Part shown: positions 8,086 through 14,410 of the stretch, piece after piece
Layout of the letters: each line of letters opens with the position of its first letter
Position numbering within the stretch: the stretch's first letter is position 1
From: Desulfobacterales bacterium
Lineage (GTDB): Bacteria > Desulfobacterota > Desulfobacteria > Desulfobacterales > Desulfobacteraceae
NCBI GenBank assembly: GCA_022361095.1
Contig: JAKSBO010000585.1
Coordinates: forward strand, 1 to 14,696
DNA: 14,696 nucleotides
Direction of reading: 5' to 3'
Notes under the pieces: generated by a model
Seen by the model: the letters and a program-made list of their open reading frames with translations, nothing else
Databases searched by the model: none
What the model was told of the DNA's origin: nothing
Program-made: the position numbers and the translations under genes

Positions 8086-8568
8086 ATGGAAGAATGTCCC
8101 TGCGGAAGCAACCTTGCCTATTCCGAATGCTGCGAACCCGTCATTGCCGGAACACAATCGGCCCGGACGGCACAACAACTTATGCGGGCCCGCTATACCG
8201 CCTATACGATAGCGGACACGGAATTTATTTTTAACACCACCCATCCGGATCACCGGGAAGGCTATGATCATGCCGGTACTAAATCATGGGCGCAAAATTC
8301 CGATTGGCTGGGTCTTGAAATCGTTGCCGCAAAAGCCGGTTGCTCCGAAGACCAGGAAGGTACGGTTGAATTCATCGCCACGTTCCAATCAAACGGCATT
8401 GTTCAAAAACACCACGAGCTTGGCCGGTTTTTAAAACAGGACGATACCTGGCTGTTTACCACAGGTGATATGGTAAAACCCAAACCCGCGGTTTCCACCA
8501 AGGTGGGCAGAAATGAACCCTGCCCCTGCGGCAGTGGTAAAAAGTACAAGAAATGCTGCGGTAAATAA
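8086..8568 (+). CDS. ychJ: YchJ family protein with two SEC-C zinc motifs
   Basis: The 160-residue protein has the YchJ plan: an N-terminal SEC-C motif (CPCGS...SECC, residues 4-16), the YchJ core with [25 protein letters not shown] sequence (31-51), DWLGLEIV and [12 protein letters not shown], and a C-terminal SEC-C motif [16 protein letters not shown] (143-158). SEC-C motifs bind zinc through a CxC and CC (or HC) set and usually contact proteins such as SecB; the role of YchJ itself is unknown. I chose ATG 8086 because GGAGG lies ten bases upstream and the protein then begins directly with the zinc motif, as in E. coli. An in-frame ATG at 8011 would add 25 unrelated residues. A strong terminator follows. 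Confidence 0.92.
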   Translation: MEECPCGSNLAYSECCEPVIAGTQSARTAQQLMRARYTAYTIADTEFIFNTTHPDHREGYDHAGTKSWAQNSDWLGLEIVAAKAGCSEDQEGTVEFIATFQSNGIVQKHHELGRFLKQDDTWLFTTGDMVKPKPAVSTKVGRNEPCPCGSGKKYKKCCGK

Positions 8569-8579
8569 AATTGTTCAAT

Positions 8580-8618
8580 GACCGCAGGACCGCCATATTA
8601 ATTGGGTATCCTGCGGTC
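8580..8618. terminator. Bidirectional terminator between ychJ and the dsrE-like gene
   Basis: GACCGCAGGA (8580-8589) pairs perfectly with TCCTGCGGTC (8609-8618), ten pairs with a 19-base loop. The T run after it (GTTTAA) is short. It lies between convergent stops at 8568 and 8636 and can serve both genes. Confidence 0.7.
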
Positions 8619-8635
8619 GTTTAATCCTGCATGAT

Positions 8636-8983
8636 TTAAAAAGTAATTATTTTATATCCTTTTTCGATGAATGTCCCCATGGCAGGATGGTTGGCCATCT
8701 CCCCAACTAAAGGGATCCCTTCATCTTCAATGGGACCAAGGGCTTCAAGTTTGGTTGCACAGGCCTTGCAGGCCCCGTAAATAAGCCCGGCCTCCTTGGC
8801 TTTTTGGTAAAGTGCGTATAAAAAATGGCCTGATTCAGACATGGGGCCGACAAGTTTAACAGATTCGCCTTCAAGAACGATCAACCCTTCCAGACCCCGC
8901 TCTTTCAGGTCAAGGGCGTTGAGCAGTACATGGATAAAGCATAACGGATCCCCCCGGAATGCGAATAATACGGTTTTTTCCAT
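8636..8983 (-). CDS. DsrE/DsrF-fold small protein
   Basis: The 115-residue protein fits the DsrE/TusD-like sulfur-relay fold. It has MEKTVLFAFRGDP, an FIHVLLNALDL helix, LIVLEGESVKLV, and a helix leading to YGACKACATKL with Cys72 and Cys75, then GIPLVGEMANHPAM and the closing strand GYKIITF. Some family members carry persulfide on a conserved cysteine here; whether either of these two does so is not known. Many stand-alone relatives in sulfate reducers have no known role. Two adjacent ATGs exist (8986 and 8983). AGGAG is only four bases from the first and seven from the second, so I prefer 8983. An in-frame ATG at 9073 lies in the repeat and is rejected. No dsr, tus or tRNA-thiolation gene is nearby, so context does not add a function. 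Confidence 0.8.
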   Translation of the reverse strand: MEKTVLFAFRGDPLCFIHVLLNALDLKERGLEGLIVLEGESVKLVGPMSESGHFLYALYQKAKEAGLIYGACKACATKLEALGPIEDEGIPLVGEMANHPAMGTFIEKGYKIITF

Positions 8984-9000
8984 CATAACACTCCTGTTTT

Positions 9001-9085
9001 GTATAATATTTTCATCATCTCTTTCAAATGTTGTTGTTGGGGAGTCTGGGGTTTGCAGGTCAGGCCGGCCCATGGTCGTCGCTGG
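9001..9085 (+). repeat. Single degenerate unit of the structured repeat
   Basis: On the plus strand it reads TATAATATT, a weak stem 1, CTTTCAAATGTTGTTGTTGGGG, stem 2 (GTCTG 9044-9048 with CAGGC 9061-9065, one T.G), and the tail GGCCGGCCCATGG. The reverse complement aligns with 12271-12364. It fills the gap between the second receiver-GGDEF gene and the dsrE-like gene but is antisense to both, unlike the other copies. Confidence 0.55.
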
Positions 9086-9120
9086 AAAGCTCGATGCACA
9101 ATATACTGTGGATAAAAACC

Positions 9121-10005
9121 TTATCGATCCCTGAAAATGCTGGTGTTTCGACCGCTCTCCTTGGCTTCATAAAGGGTCATATCCGCCTCTTTTAACAAGC
9201 TGTCCAATGTATTGAATTCAGAAAACTTTCGTCCGATTCCGATTGAAATTGTGCAGGAAATGCTGCCCCCGTTATTTAAGGGAATACGGGCCTGGGAAAC
9301 GGTTTTCAGTATTTCAGAGACAATATCCATGGACCGTTCATGGGTCTGTGCCGTATACATGACGGAAAATTCTTCTCCGCCCATACGCCCGAATATTGCA
9401 TCCGGAGGCAAAATCTCTTTAATGACATGTGCCACTTTCTTTAAAACGATATCACCCACATCATGGCCATACTGATCATTTATCTTTTTAAGATGATCAA
9501 TATCAATCATCAGGACATATAGTTCCCGGCCTGATCTACTGAACATGCTCTTTCCAAGTTCAAAAAATCTTTTTCGGTTCAACATACCGGTTAACGTGTC
9601 CCGGGTGGATATGAAATCCAGTTTGCTGAGAACTTCCTGCAATCGAAGCTGGATTTTAACCCGGGCTATCAGTTGCCTGGGTTTAAAGGGCTTGGTTATG
9701 TAATCAGCCCCGTCCACGTCATATATTTTTTTGATACTTTTCTCGTCGGTATTGGCAGTCATGAAAATGACGGGGATATTTTGGGTATCGGGATTTTTTT
9801 TGAGTGCCGAACAAATCCTATCTCTATCAGTCATCAGCATGTCCAGCAGGATCAAGTCAGTCTGTTGGTTCCTGACCATCTCCAGCGCATCCTCTTGTGA
9901 GGTACAGGATAATACATTAAAATCCTGGAGAATGGCCAAAGCCGCCTCAATATCTTCTGTGACGTTGTCTATCACCAGGATGGTTTTACGTTTGTTTCTG
10001 TCCAT
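9121..10005 (-). CDS. Response regulator with GGDEF output (probable diguanylate cyclase)
   Basis: The 294-residue cytoplasmic protein has a receiver at about 8-122 and a GGDEF domain at about 132-292. The cyclase half is textbook: RDTLTGMLNRKRFFE, MIDIDHLKKINDQYGHDVGD (metal Asp168 and Asp170), active-site GGEEF at 209-213, and SIGIG. No RxxD inhibitory site precedes it. The receiver keeps Asp55 (LILLDML), Thr83 (MTAN) and Lys105 (ITKPF), but its acidic pair reads Asp13-Asn14 and the usual MMP after the phospho-site is LMT. Metal binding and phosphorylation may therefore be altered. The ribosome site is poor (TAAG), and the start lies 50 bases after the acidic-protein gene, so translation coupling within the operon is likely. 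It is the last gene of the co-directional block that begins with the ABC transporter. Confidence 0.92.
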   Translation of the reverse strand: MDRNKRKTILVIDNVTEDIEAALAILQDFNVLSCTSQEDALEMVRNQQTDLILLDMLMTDRDRICSALKKNPDTQNIPVIFMTANTDEKSIKKIYDVDGADYITKPFKPRQLIARVKIQLRLQEVLSKLDFISTRDTLTGMLNRKRFFELGKSMFSRSGRELYVLMIDIDHLKKINDQYGHDVGDIVLKKVAHVIKEILPPDAIFGRMGGEEFSVMYTAQTHERSMDIVSEILKTVSQARIPLNNGGSISCTISIGIGRKFSEFNTLDSLLKEADMTLYEAKESGRNTSIFRDR

Positions 10006-10055
10006 ACTTACATGATTTACATCGTATTAAATGAACTTGGATTTATGTATTTCGG

Positions 10056-10751
10056 CTAATCCTTTTTCTTTTCCCAGAAATCACGGTTTTCCTGGAGAAT
10101 ATCATCTATATCACTATCGACCATCTCCTCGCCGGCTTCATTGCCTTCGTCTTCCAGGGCAAGATTCGTGAGTTCATCAACATCTATATTATGGTCATCT
10201 TCGGGCAAATCATTGATCTCTTCATCACCCTCTTCGGTGTCAATACCGTCAAGTTCGCCCTGGTCGATATCAAACTCAGATGTATCATCATCTTTGTCTT
10301 CAGGGCCTTCAATGTCGAATCCGGGCCCGGCATCCTGGGTTTCATCATGCGAATCCCCGGATTCCGGGGCCTCGGATTGATCTTCTTCGGATACCTCATT
10401 CAACGCGTCATCATAGTCAGGAAGGCCAATGGACAGATTATCGTCCAGGTCAAATGCCGATGTCTCATCTTCATCCGGCAAGTCTTGTTCCGGTACATTA
10501 GGTTCTTCGTCTTCAAGCAGGTTGCCGTTCCGGTCAAAAAGCAGGCTGCCGTCTAAATTAATTTCATAGTCAAGCCTGAACGCCACATCGTTGTCGTGCA
10601 CGACAATCCGGCCACCTTTGGGGGACAGCGCGCTTGCGGTGAGGCGTTTTGTGAGCAGATCCTTGACAGCTTCAAGGTCAAGATCTTTTTGAACAGATGC
10701 AATAAGATCTTTTTCTCCGTCCTGTATGACTTGGGGATCTGTAATTCTCAT
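10056..10751 (-). CDS. Very acidic protein with possible CheY-docking C-terminal peptide
   Basis: I do not recognise this 231-residue family. Residues 1-78 look folded: a helical DLIASVQKDLDLEAVKDLL segment, then strands GGRIVVHDNDVAFRLDYEI and GSLLFDRNGNLL. Residues 79-210 are a low-complexity Asp/Glu stretch, surely disordered, with three FD(I/L)(D/E) motifs near 100, 145 and 160. The last 20 residues regain pattern: MVDSDIDDILQENRDFWEKK. This end resembles CheY-binding peptides: CheZ ends VDDLLDSLGF, and FliM begins with SQAEIDALL. There is no signal peptide or membrane segment. AAGGAG lies six bases before the ATG, and the gene begins 15 bases after the receiver/binding-domain fusion stops, so the two are tightly linked. 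Docking to the neighbouring receiver is inference. Confidence 0.8.
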   Translation of the reverse strand: MRITDPQVIQDGEKDLIASVQKDLDLEAVKDLLTKRLTASALSPKGGRIVVHDNDVAFRLDYEINLDGSLLFDRNGNLLEDEEPNVPEQDLPDEDETSAFDLDDNLSIGLPDYDDALNEVSEEDQSEAPESGDSHDETQDAGPGFDIEGPEDKDDDTSEFDIDQGELDGIDTEEGDEEINDLPEDDHNIDVDELTNLALEDEGNEAGEEMVDSDIDDILQENRDFWEKKKD

Positions 10752-10766
10752 GCATAACTCCTTGGG

Positions 10767-12140
10767 TTAGATTTCGAATGCGGTGTTGGCAAAACTGGGT
10801 TCAATAAATTTTTCAAGGTCAATGATTTTACCGATTTCCATAACATCATGCATGTACTTTTGAATTTTATCAAGATCTGCCGCTTCAGGATAGAGACCGT
10901 CCCAGCGGATGGCCATGGGCTGGGAAAATACATTTTGAAGCACCTGGGGGTTCAGCCCCATTTTGCCTTCGGGATCTAAAAATTTTACGGCAACGTCTGC
11001 TGCCCGGGCCTTATCGTTTTCAATGTATTCACCGGTATCCACCAGCAGGGATACAAACTCCTGAACCGCTTCAGGATGTTTTTGAATAAAGTCCTTTTGC
11101 ATGGCCACAATACAGCAGGGGTGGTTTTCCCAGCGTGTGGCTGAATAAAACTCCAGGTTTCCGATCTCCCCTTTGATGGCTTTGGTGGCAACAGGTTCGG
11201 CAACCAAGAATCCGCCTACATCATCGTTTTCTTTCATAATGCCGGGCATTTTAATTGGGGGCACCACCTCAAAGCGTACATTAATCGCCTTTGTCCCAGG
11301 AACACCGGGTTTGAGCCCCAGTTCTTTTAAAAATTGATGTGCAAGCATGTGGTGAACCGACATTTTATGCGGAATATCAACGACTTTATACTTGTAGAAA
11401 CTTTGCAGCGAATCAAATCTGTGATCATAATGCCGGGAGCGCACAAAAGTGGAGCCGTTCTTGTGGGCAAACAGGATCAATTGAATCGGAGAGTCATAGG
11501 CAAACAAATCCATGGCAATGGGTGCCAGAACAAAGGCGCAGTCAATTTCCCCGCTTTCAAGGCCTTCCTGTATGGGGTTCCACCCTCCCATCAGGCTGGT
11601 GGACAGGTCGAAGTACTCAGGTTCCACATCCCCTTGGCTGATACGATGCTTCAAAGCACCCAGGGCAAGATGGTCAGTGATCTGTATGTGAGCGACATTG
11701 AGTTCAACACGGCCGCCGATAATAGATCTCTCTTTTGTTACCCGCTCCTTTTTTATCCCTCCGGAAAATGCGGTTTCAATGGCCTTTTTTATCTCGTGCT
11801 CATTGAACGGTTTCGGGCAATGGGCATTACCGCCGGCTTCCATGATGAGTTTCTGCTGGCCCATGTCTGCCTGGGCCGTGGCCATAATGAAAGGCAGATC
11901 CTTATATTCCTCAATGGCCCTCAGTTGTTTAAGAAACTCAAGGCCGTCTAATGTGGGCATGTTCCAGTCGGATATGACAAGATCAGGTTTTTCAGCCTTT
12001 ACTTTTTCCAGACCATCTGCACCGTTCACTGCCATAGCGAGGTTTGAAAATCCGGCTTTTGCCAAGATTTGTTTGAACATTATCCGCATGGTGCCTGAAT
12101 CATCAGCAACAACAATTTTGATATTGGGGTCTACCGCCAT
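10767..12140 (-). CDS. CheY-like receiver fused to NMT1/SsuA-type substrate-binding domain
   Basis: The 457-residue protein has two parts. Residues 5-127 are a complete CheY-type receiver: VADDSGTMR with Asp13/Asp14, phospho-acceptor Asp58 in VISDWNMP, Thr88 in MATAQ and Lys110 in CPKPF. Residues 147-457 are a periplasmic-binding-protein-like domain of the NMT1/SsuA/NrtA group (AHIQITDHLALGALK, MGGWNPIQEGLESGEIDCAFVL, HKNGSTFV, GGFLVAEPVATKA, WENHPCCIV). There is no signal peptide and no membrane segment, so the binding domain should sit in the cytoplasm. It aligns with the transporter's own binding protein at 13208-14410, sharing the NHPCC motif (339-343), NGS and the VAEP/VADP step. AAGGAG lies seven bases before the ATG at 12140; an in-frame ATG at 12224 falls in the repeat and is rejected. 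It lies downstream of the permease and 15 bases before the acidic protein. It probably senses a ligand and signals through the receiver; no DNA-binding or enzymatic output is present. Confidence 0.9.
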   Translation of the reverse strand: MAVDPNIKIVVADDSGTMRIMFKQILAKAGFSNLAMAVNGADGLEKVKAEKPDLVISDWNMPTLDGLEFLKQLRAIEEYKDLPFIMATAQADMGQQKLIMEAGGNAHCPKPFNEHEIKKAIETAFSGGIKKERVTKERSIIGGRVELNVAHIQITDHLALGALKHRISQGDVEPEYFDLSTSLMGGWNPIQEGLESGEIDCAFVLAPIAMDLFAYDSPIQLILFAHKNGSTFVRSRHYDHRFDSLQSFYKYKVVDIPHKMSVHHMLAHQFLKELGLKPGVPGTKAINVRFEVVPPIKMPGIMKENDDVGGFLVAEPVATKAIKGEIGNLEFYSATRWENHPCCIVAMQKDFIQKHPEAVQEFVSLLVDTGEYIENDKARAADVAVKFLDPEGKMGLNPQVLQNVFSQPMAIRWDGLYPEAADLDKIQKYMHDVMEIGKIIDLEKFIEPSFANTAFEI

Positions 12141-12172
12141 AAAATGCTCCTTATGTCCTGTAAAGGTGTTGT

Positions 12173-12364
12173 ATGTAACAGCTATGGGCCGGTTTGGTCC
12201 TTGATCCCCGGACTCTAAACCCACAACAAAACAAGAAAGTAACTCAGCAACTTATTGCAACTTTCTTATAACCGCCATGGGCTGGCCTGACATATCAACT
12301 GCCGGGCATAGCCCACAACAAACCTTGAAAGATCCGAGTAATTTACCCGGACTTTCTTATAAAA
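12173..12364 (-). repeat. Two tandem units of the 93-base structured repeat
   Basis: On the minus strand, two units are 93 bases apart (end motifs at 12274 and 12181). First unit: stem 1 at 12327-12356 (GAAAG/CTTTC plus TCCG/CGGA with one bulge and a minus-strand G.U) and stem 2 at 12279-12314 (GGGCT/AGCCC, GCC/GGC). Second unit: stem 1 at 12235-12265 (GAAAGT/ACTTTC, GCAA/TTGC) and stem 2 at 12191-12221 (GGTTT/AAACC, GTCC/GGAC). The array ends 33 bases before the start of the receiver fusion gene and together with 12394-12414 occupies nearly the whole gap between it and the permease, in the same sense as both. Confidence 0.8.
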
Positions 12365-12393
12365 AAAACTTTAAATCATATTTATCACGCATC

Positions 12394-12414
12394 GCCGGCC
12401 CGCGCCTAGCTGTA
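12394..12414 (+). repeat. Possible inverted end of the repeat overlapping the permease stop
   Basis: CCGGCCC, then five bases, then TAGCTGTAC matches the reverse complement of the array's other end at 12175-12192 (CCGGCCCATAGCTGTTAC) apart from a 4-base insertion and one missing T. The permease TAG stop (12406-12408 on the plus strand as CTA) lies inside it. The match is short and could be chance. Confidence 0.35.
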
Positions 12415-13245
12415 CCTGTGCTGCATCCTTTGAAAAACTCTGTCAAGGATAAATCCCAGTATACCGATGGCAATGATGACAGCCATAAGTTTGTCATATT
12501 CCATAGTATCCCTGGCATCGTTAATTAGATAGCCTAAGCCCGATGATACCCCTAAAAATTCCGCCGGCACTAAAACGATCCATGCAATCCCCATTGCAAA
12601 CCTGATGCTGGTCATCATATGGGGAATGGAATATGGGATAACAATCGTTTGAATGAGTTGGACGTTGCTGGCACCCTGGTTCAAAGCCATTTTTATCCAC
12701 TGAGGGTTGATGTCCATGACACCGACAGCCGTATTCAGTATTATAGGGCAAATTGTCGCCATTACAATCAAAAAGTGAACCGCAGACTCAAAGCTTGCAA
12801 ATAAAAGCAGTGCAATGGGCATCCAGGACAGGGGACTGATCATTCTTACGAATTGAATCGGCGAATATGTCAGCTTGCGAAGGCGTGCAAAAAAACCGAT
12901 CAGTACACCCAGTGGAAGTCCGATTGATGCAGATATGGCAATGCCTAGAACGATTCGACGCAGGCTTGCAAAAACCGACACCCAGAATTTGGTATTCTGG
13001 AAAGCATCTGCCAGAGCCGCAAGGGTCGGGCCGGGTAAAAATCCCTTAAAATGGTATAACTCCGGGCGGGTAAAAATAAATTGCGTCACAGCAATCCAGG
13101 ACAAGGCAAATATAAAAAATCCGGCTAATTCATATTTCCAACCTGACCATACCCGGTTAAAAAATAGAGAAACCCCGCTCCGAACACCTCTGTACGGATG
13201 ATTATCATTAATTGATTTCAACAATCTCTTCCCTGGTAAATTCAT
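12406..13245 (-). CDS. ABC transporter permease (SsuC/TauC/NrtB type)
   Basis: This 279-residue inner-membrane protein is a binding-protein-dependent transport permease. It has about six hydrophobic segments, starting near 38-58, 97-119, 140-160 and 160-177, with further segments toward the C-terminus. The cytoplasmic EAA loop that contacts the ATPase is ALNQGASNVQLIQTIVIPYS (187-206), with the conserved glycine at 191. LVPAEFLGVSSGLGYLI (225-241) is characteristic of the sulfonate/taurine/nitrate subfamily. The ATG at 13245 overlaps the end of the binding-protein gene by 38 bases, consistent with translational coupling; a later TTG start behind AGGGAAG is a possible alternative. The real substrate is unknown. 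The gene ends in TAG next to the repeat region. Confidence 0.92.
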   Translation of the reverse strand: MNLPGKRLLKSINDNHPYRGVRSGVSLFFNRVWSGWKYELAGFFIFALSWIAVTQFIFTRPELYHFKGFLPGPTLAALADAFQNTKFWVSVFASLRRIVLGIAISASIGLPLGVLIGFFARLRKLTYSPIQFVRMISPLSWMPIALLLFASFESAVHFLIVMATICPIILNTAVGVMDINPQWIKMALNQGASNVQLIQTIVIPYSIPHMMTSIRFAMGIAWIVLVPAEFLGVSSGLGYLINDARDTMEYDKLMAVIIAIGILGFILDRVFQRMQHRYS

Positions 13246-14410
13246 CTTTCATATCGCAATGGCAAAATCCTTTCATTCCCCCCATCTCGTCCAGAGCCTT
13301 TCTGACAAAGCGATCATCGACAAGCTGAGAAACGGCTGCTTGCGTATCAAGGGCGGTCAGAAAATCGGCGTTACCCTCAACCTTGGTTTTTTTCATCTGT
13401 TCCAAAATGAATCGGGTGGCCGATGGAAAAGGAAAAGGCTGAAAACCGATCCTTTCCACATGCCATTGTGGGTGTGTCAGTTCTTTGTCGGGGATGGAAC
13501 CAAAAACCCTGTTAAGAACGGATTCGTTAACCGGCAAAAAGCCTTCGCCGTCTTTGCTGAGCAGATGAGCGGTTTCCCTTGGATTCTGAAGGCACCAGGA
13601 TTGGGCTCTTACAATGGCGTTTATTGCCTTTTGAACGGTTATTGGACTTTCTTTAATGAGATGATCATTGGTTACGATAACGCAACAGGGATGATTTTTC
13701 CAAATATCTCCTGAGTATCGCATGATTTTTGCCGAAAATTTTTCCTGGGCAAGGGCATTGAAAGGATCGGCTACAATGAACGCGTCGACTTTTTTTCCTA
13801 AAAGTGCCTGGGGCATATCCGGGGGGGGCAGGGTAACCAGGTTCACTTCGTGTGCGGCTATATTTGAACCCGGCGGACGAATTACGGGTTCAAGGCCTTG
13901 GACCTGGAGGCCTAACTGCATGACCAGATTATGCATGGAGTACCATGAGGGAACAGCGACCTGCTTTCCCGAAAGATCTGCAAATCCGTTGATGCCGGAA
14001 TCAGCTCTGACTGTGACTGCGCTGCCGTTGGTATGATCCCAGGCCAAAACCGTGGCAGGAATATTCTGCTTGAATCGCATCCACACGGGAATGGGGAAGA
14101 GCATGTGAACCAGGTCAAATTTTCCGGTTAAAAACGATTCGGAAAGGATATTCCATGAACGCACCATGACCGGACGTTCCACGTCGAGCCCTTCATGGGA
14201 AAAATAACCAAGGCTATAAGCAACAAGCAGGGGCGTGGCGTCCGTAATCGGCAGATAACCAATTTTCAACGTTCTTTTTTTGCCCGCTGCCGGCCGCGGA
14301 AATACCATGGGTGCACAGGCCGCTACGCCTGCAGTGCGTATGGCTTTTTTTAAAAAAATTCGCCGAGAAATACGCTCAGGGCTTGCCGGCTTTACAGGGT
14401 TAGATTTCAT
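13208..14410 (-). CDS. Tat-type ABC transporter substrate-binding protein (NMT1/SsuA family)
   Basis: The 400-residue protein begins with a twin-arginine signal (SRRIFLKKA at 15-23, hydrophobic GVAACAPMVF, cut near AAG at 41-43), so it is probably exported already folded. The mature part is a NMT1/SsuA binding protein: LKIGYLPITDATPLLVAY (48-65), GLDVERPVMVRSWN, LTGKFDLVHML, NGSAVTV, DLSGKQVAVPS, DAFIVADPFNALAQ and the NHPCCVIV segment (239-246). Such proteins bring sulfonates, nitrate, bicarbonate or pyrimidines to their permease; nothing here fixes the ligand. The adjacent cysteines 242-243 and a C-terminal CHC (383-385) are unusual and might bind metal. The start overlaps the ATPase gene by 11 bases and the end overlaps the permease by 38, so the three form a tight operon. 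The binding domain of the downstream receiver fusion is a paralogue. Confidence 0.92.
   Translation of the reverse strand: MKSNPVKPASPERISRRIFLKKAIRTAGVAACAPMVFPRPAAGKKRTLKIGYLPITDATPLLVAYSLGYFSHEGLDVERPVMVRSWNILSESFLTGKFDLVHMLFPIPVWMRFKQNIPATVLAWDHTNGSAVTVRADSGINGFADLSGKQVAVPSWYSMHNLVMQLGLQVQGLEPVIRPPGSNIAAHEVNLVTLPPPDMPQALLGKKVDAFIVADPFNALAQEKFSAKIMRYSGDIWKNHPCCVIVTNDHLIKESPITVQKAINAIVRAQSWCLQNPRETAHLLSKDGEGFLPVNESVLNRVFGSIPDKELTHPQWHVERIGFQPFPFPSATRFILEQMKKTKVEGNADFLTALDTQAAVSQLVDDRFVRKALDEMGGMKGFCHCDMKDEFTREEIVEIN

Noticed and set aside
8984..9073. Longer start for the DsrE-like gene (ATG at 9073)
   Set aside because: The extra residues are translated repeat sequence; AGGAG is correctly spaced for 8983.
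11334..11951. Open frames of up to 205 codons antisense to the receiver fusion and other genes
   Set aside because: They are shadows of strongly coding frames on the other strand, with no family resemblance or ribosome sites.
12141..12224. Longer start for the receiver fusion (ATG at 12224)
   Set aside because: The extension runs into the repeat array and lacks a ribosome site, while AAGGAG precedes the ATG at 12140 and the receiver begins there.
13195..13212. Fur-like GATTATCATTAAT at the permease start
   Set aside because: It is formed by the run of stop codons ending the binding-protein gene and lies inside coding sequence.
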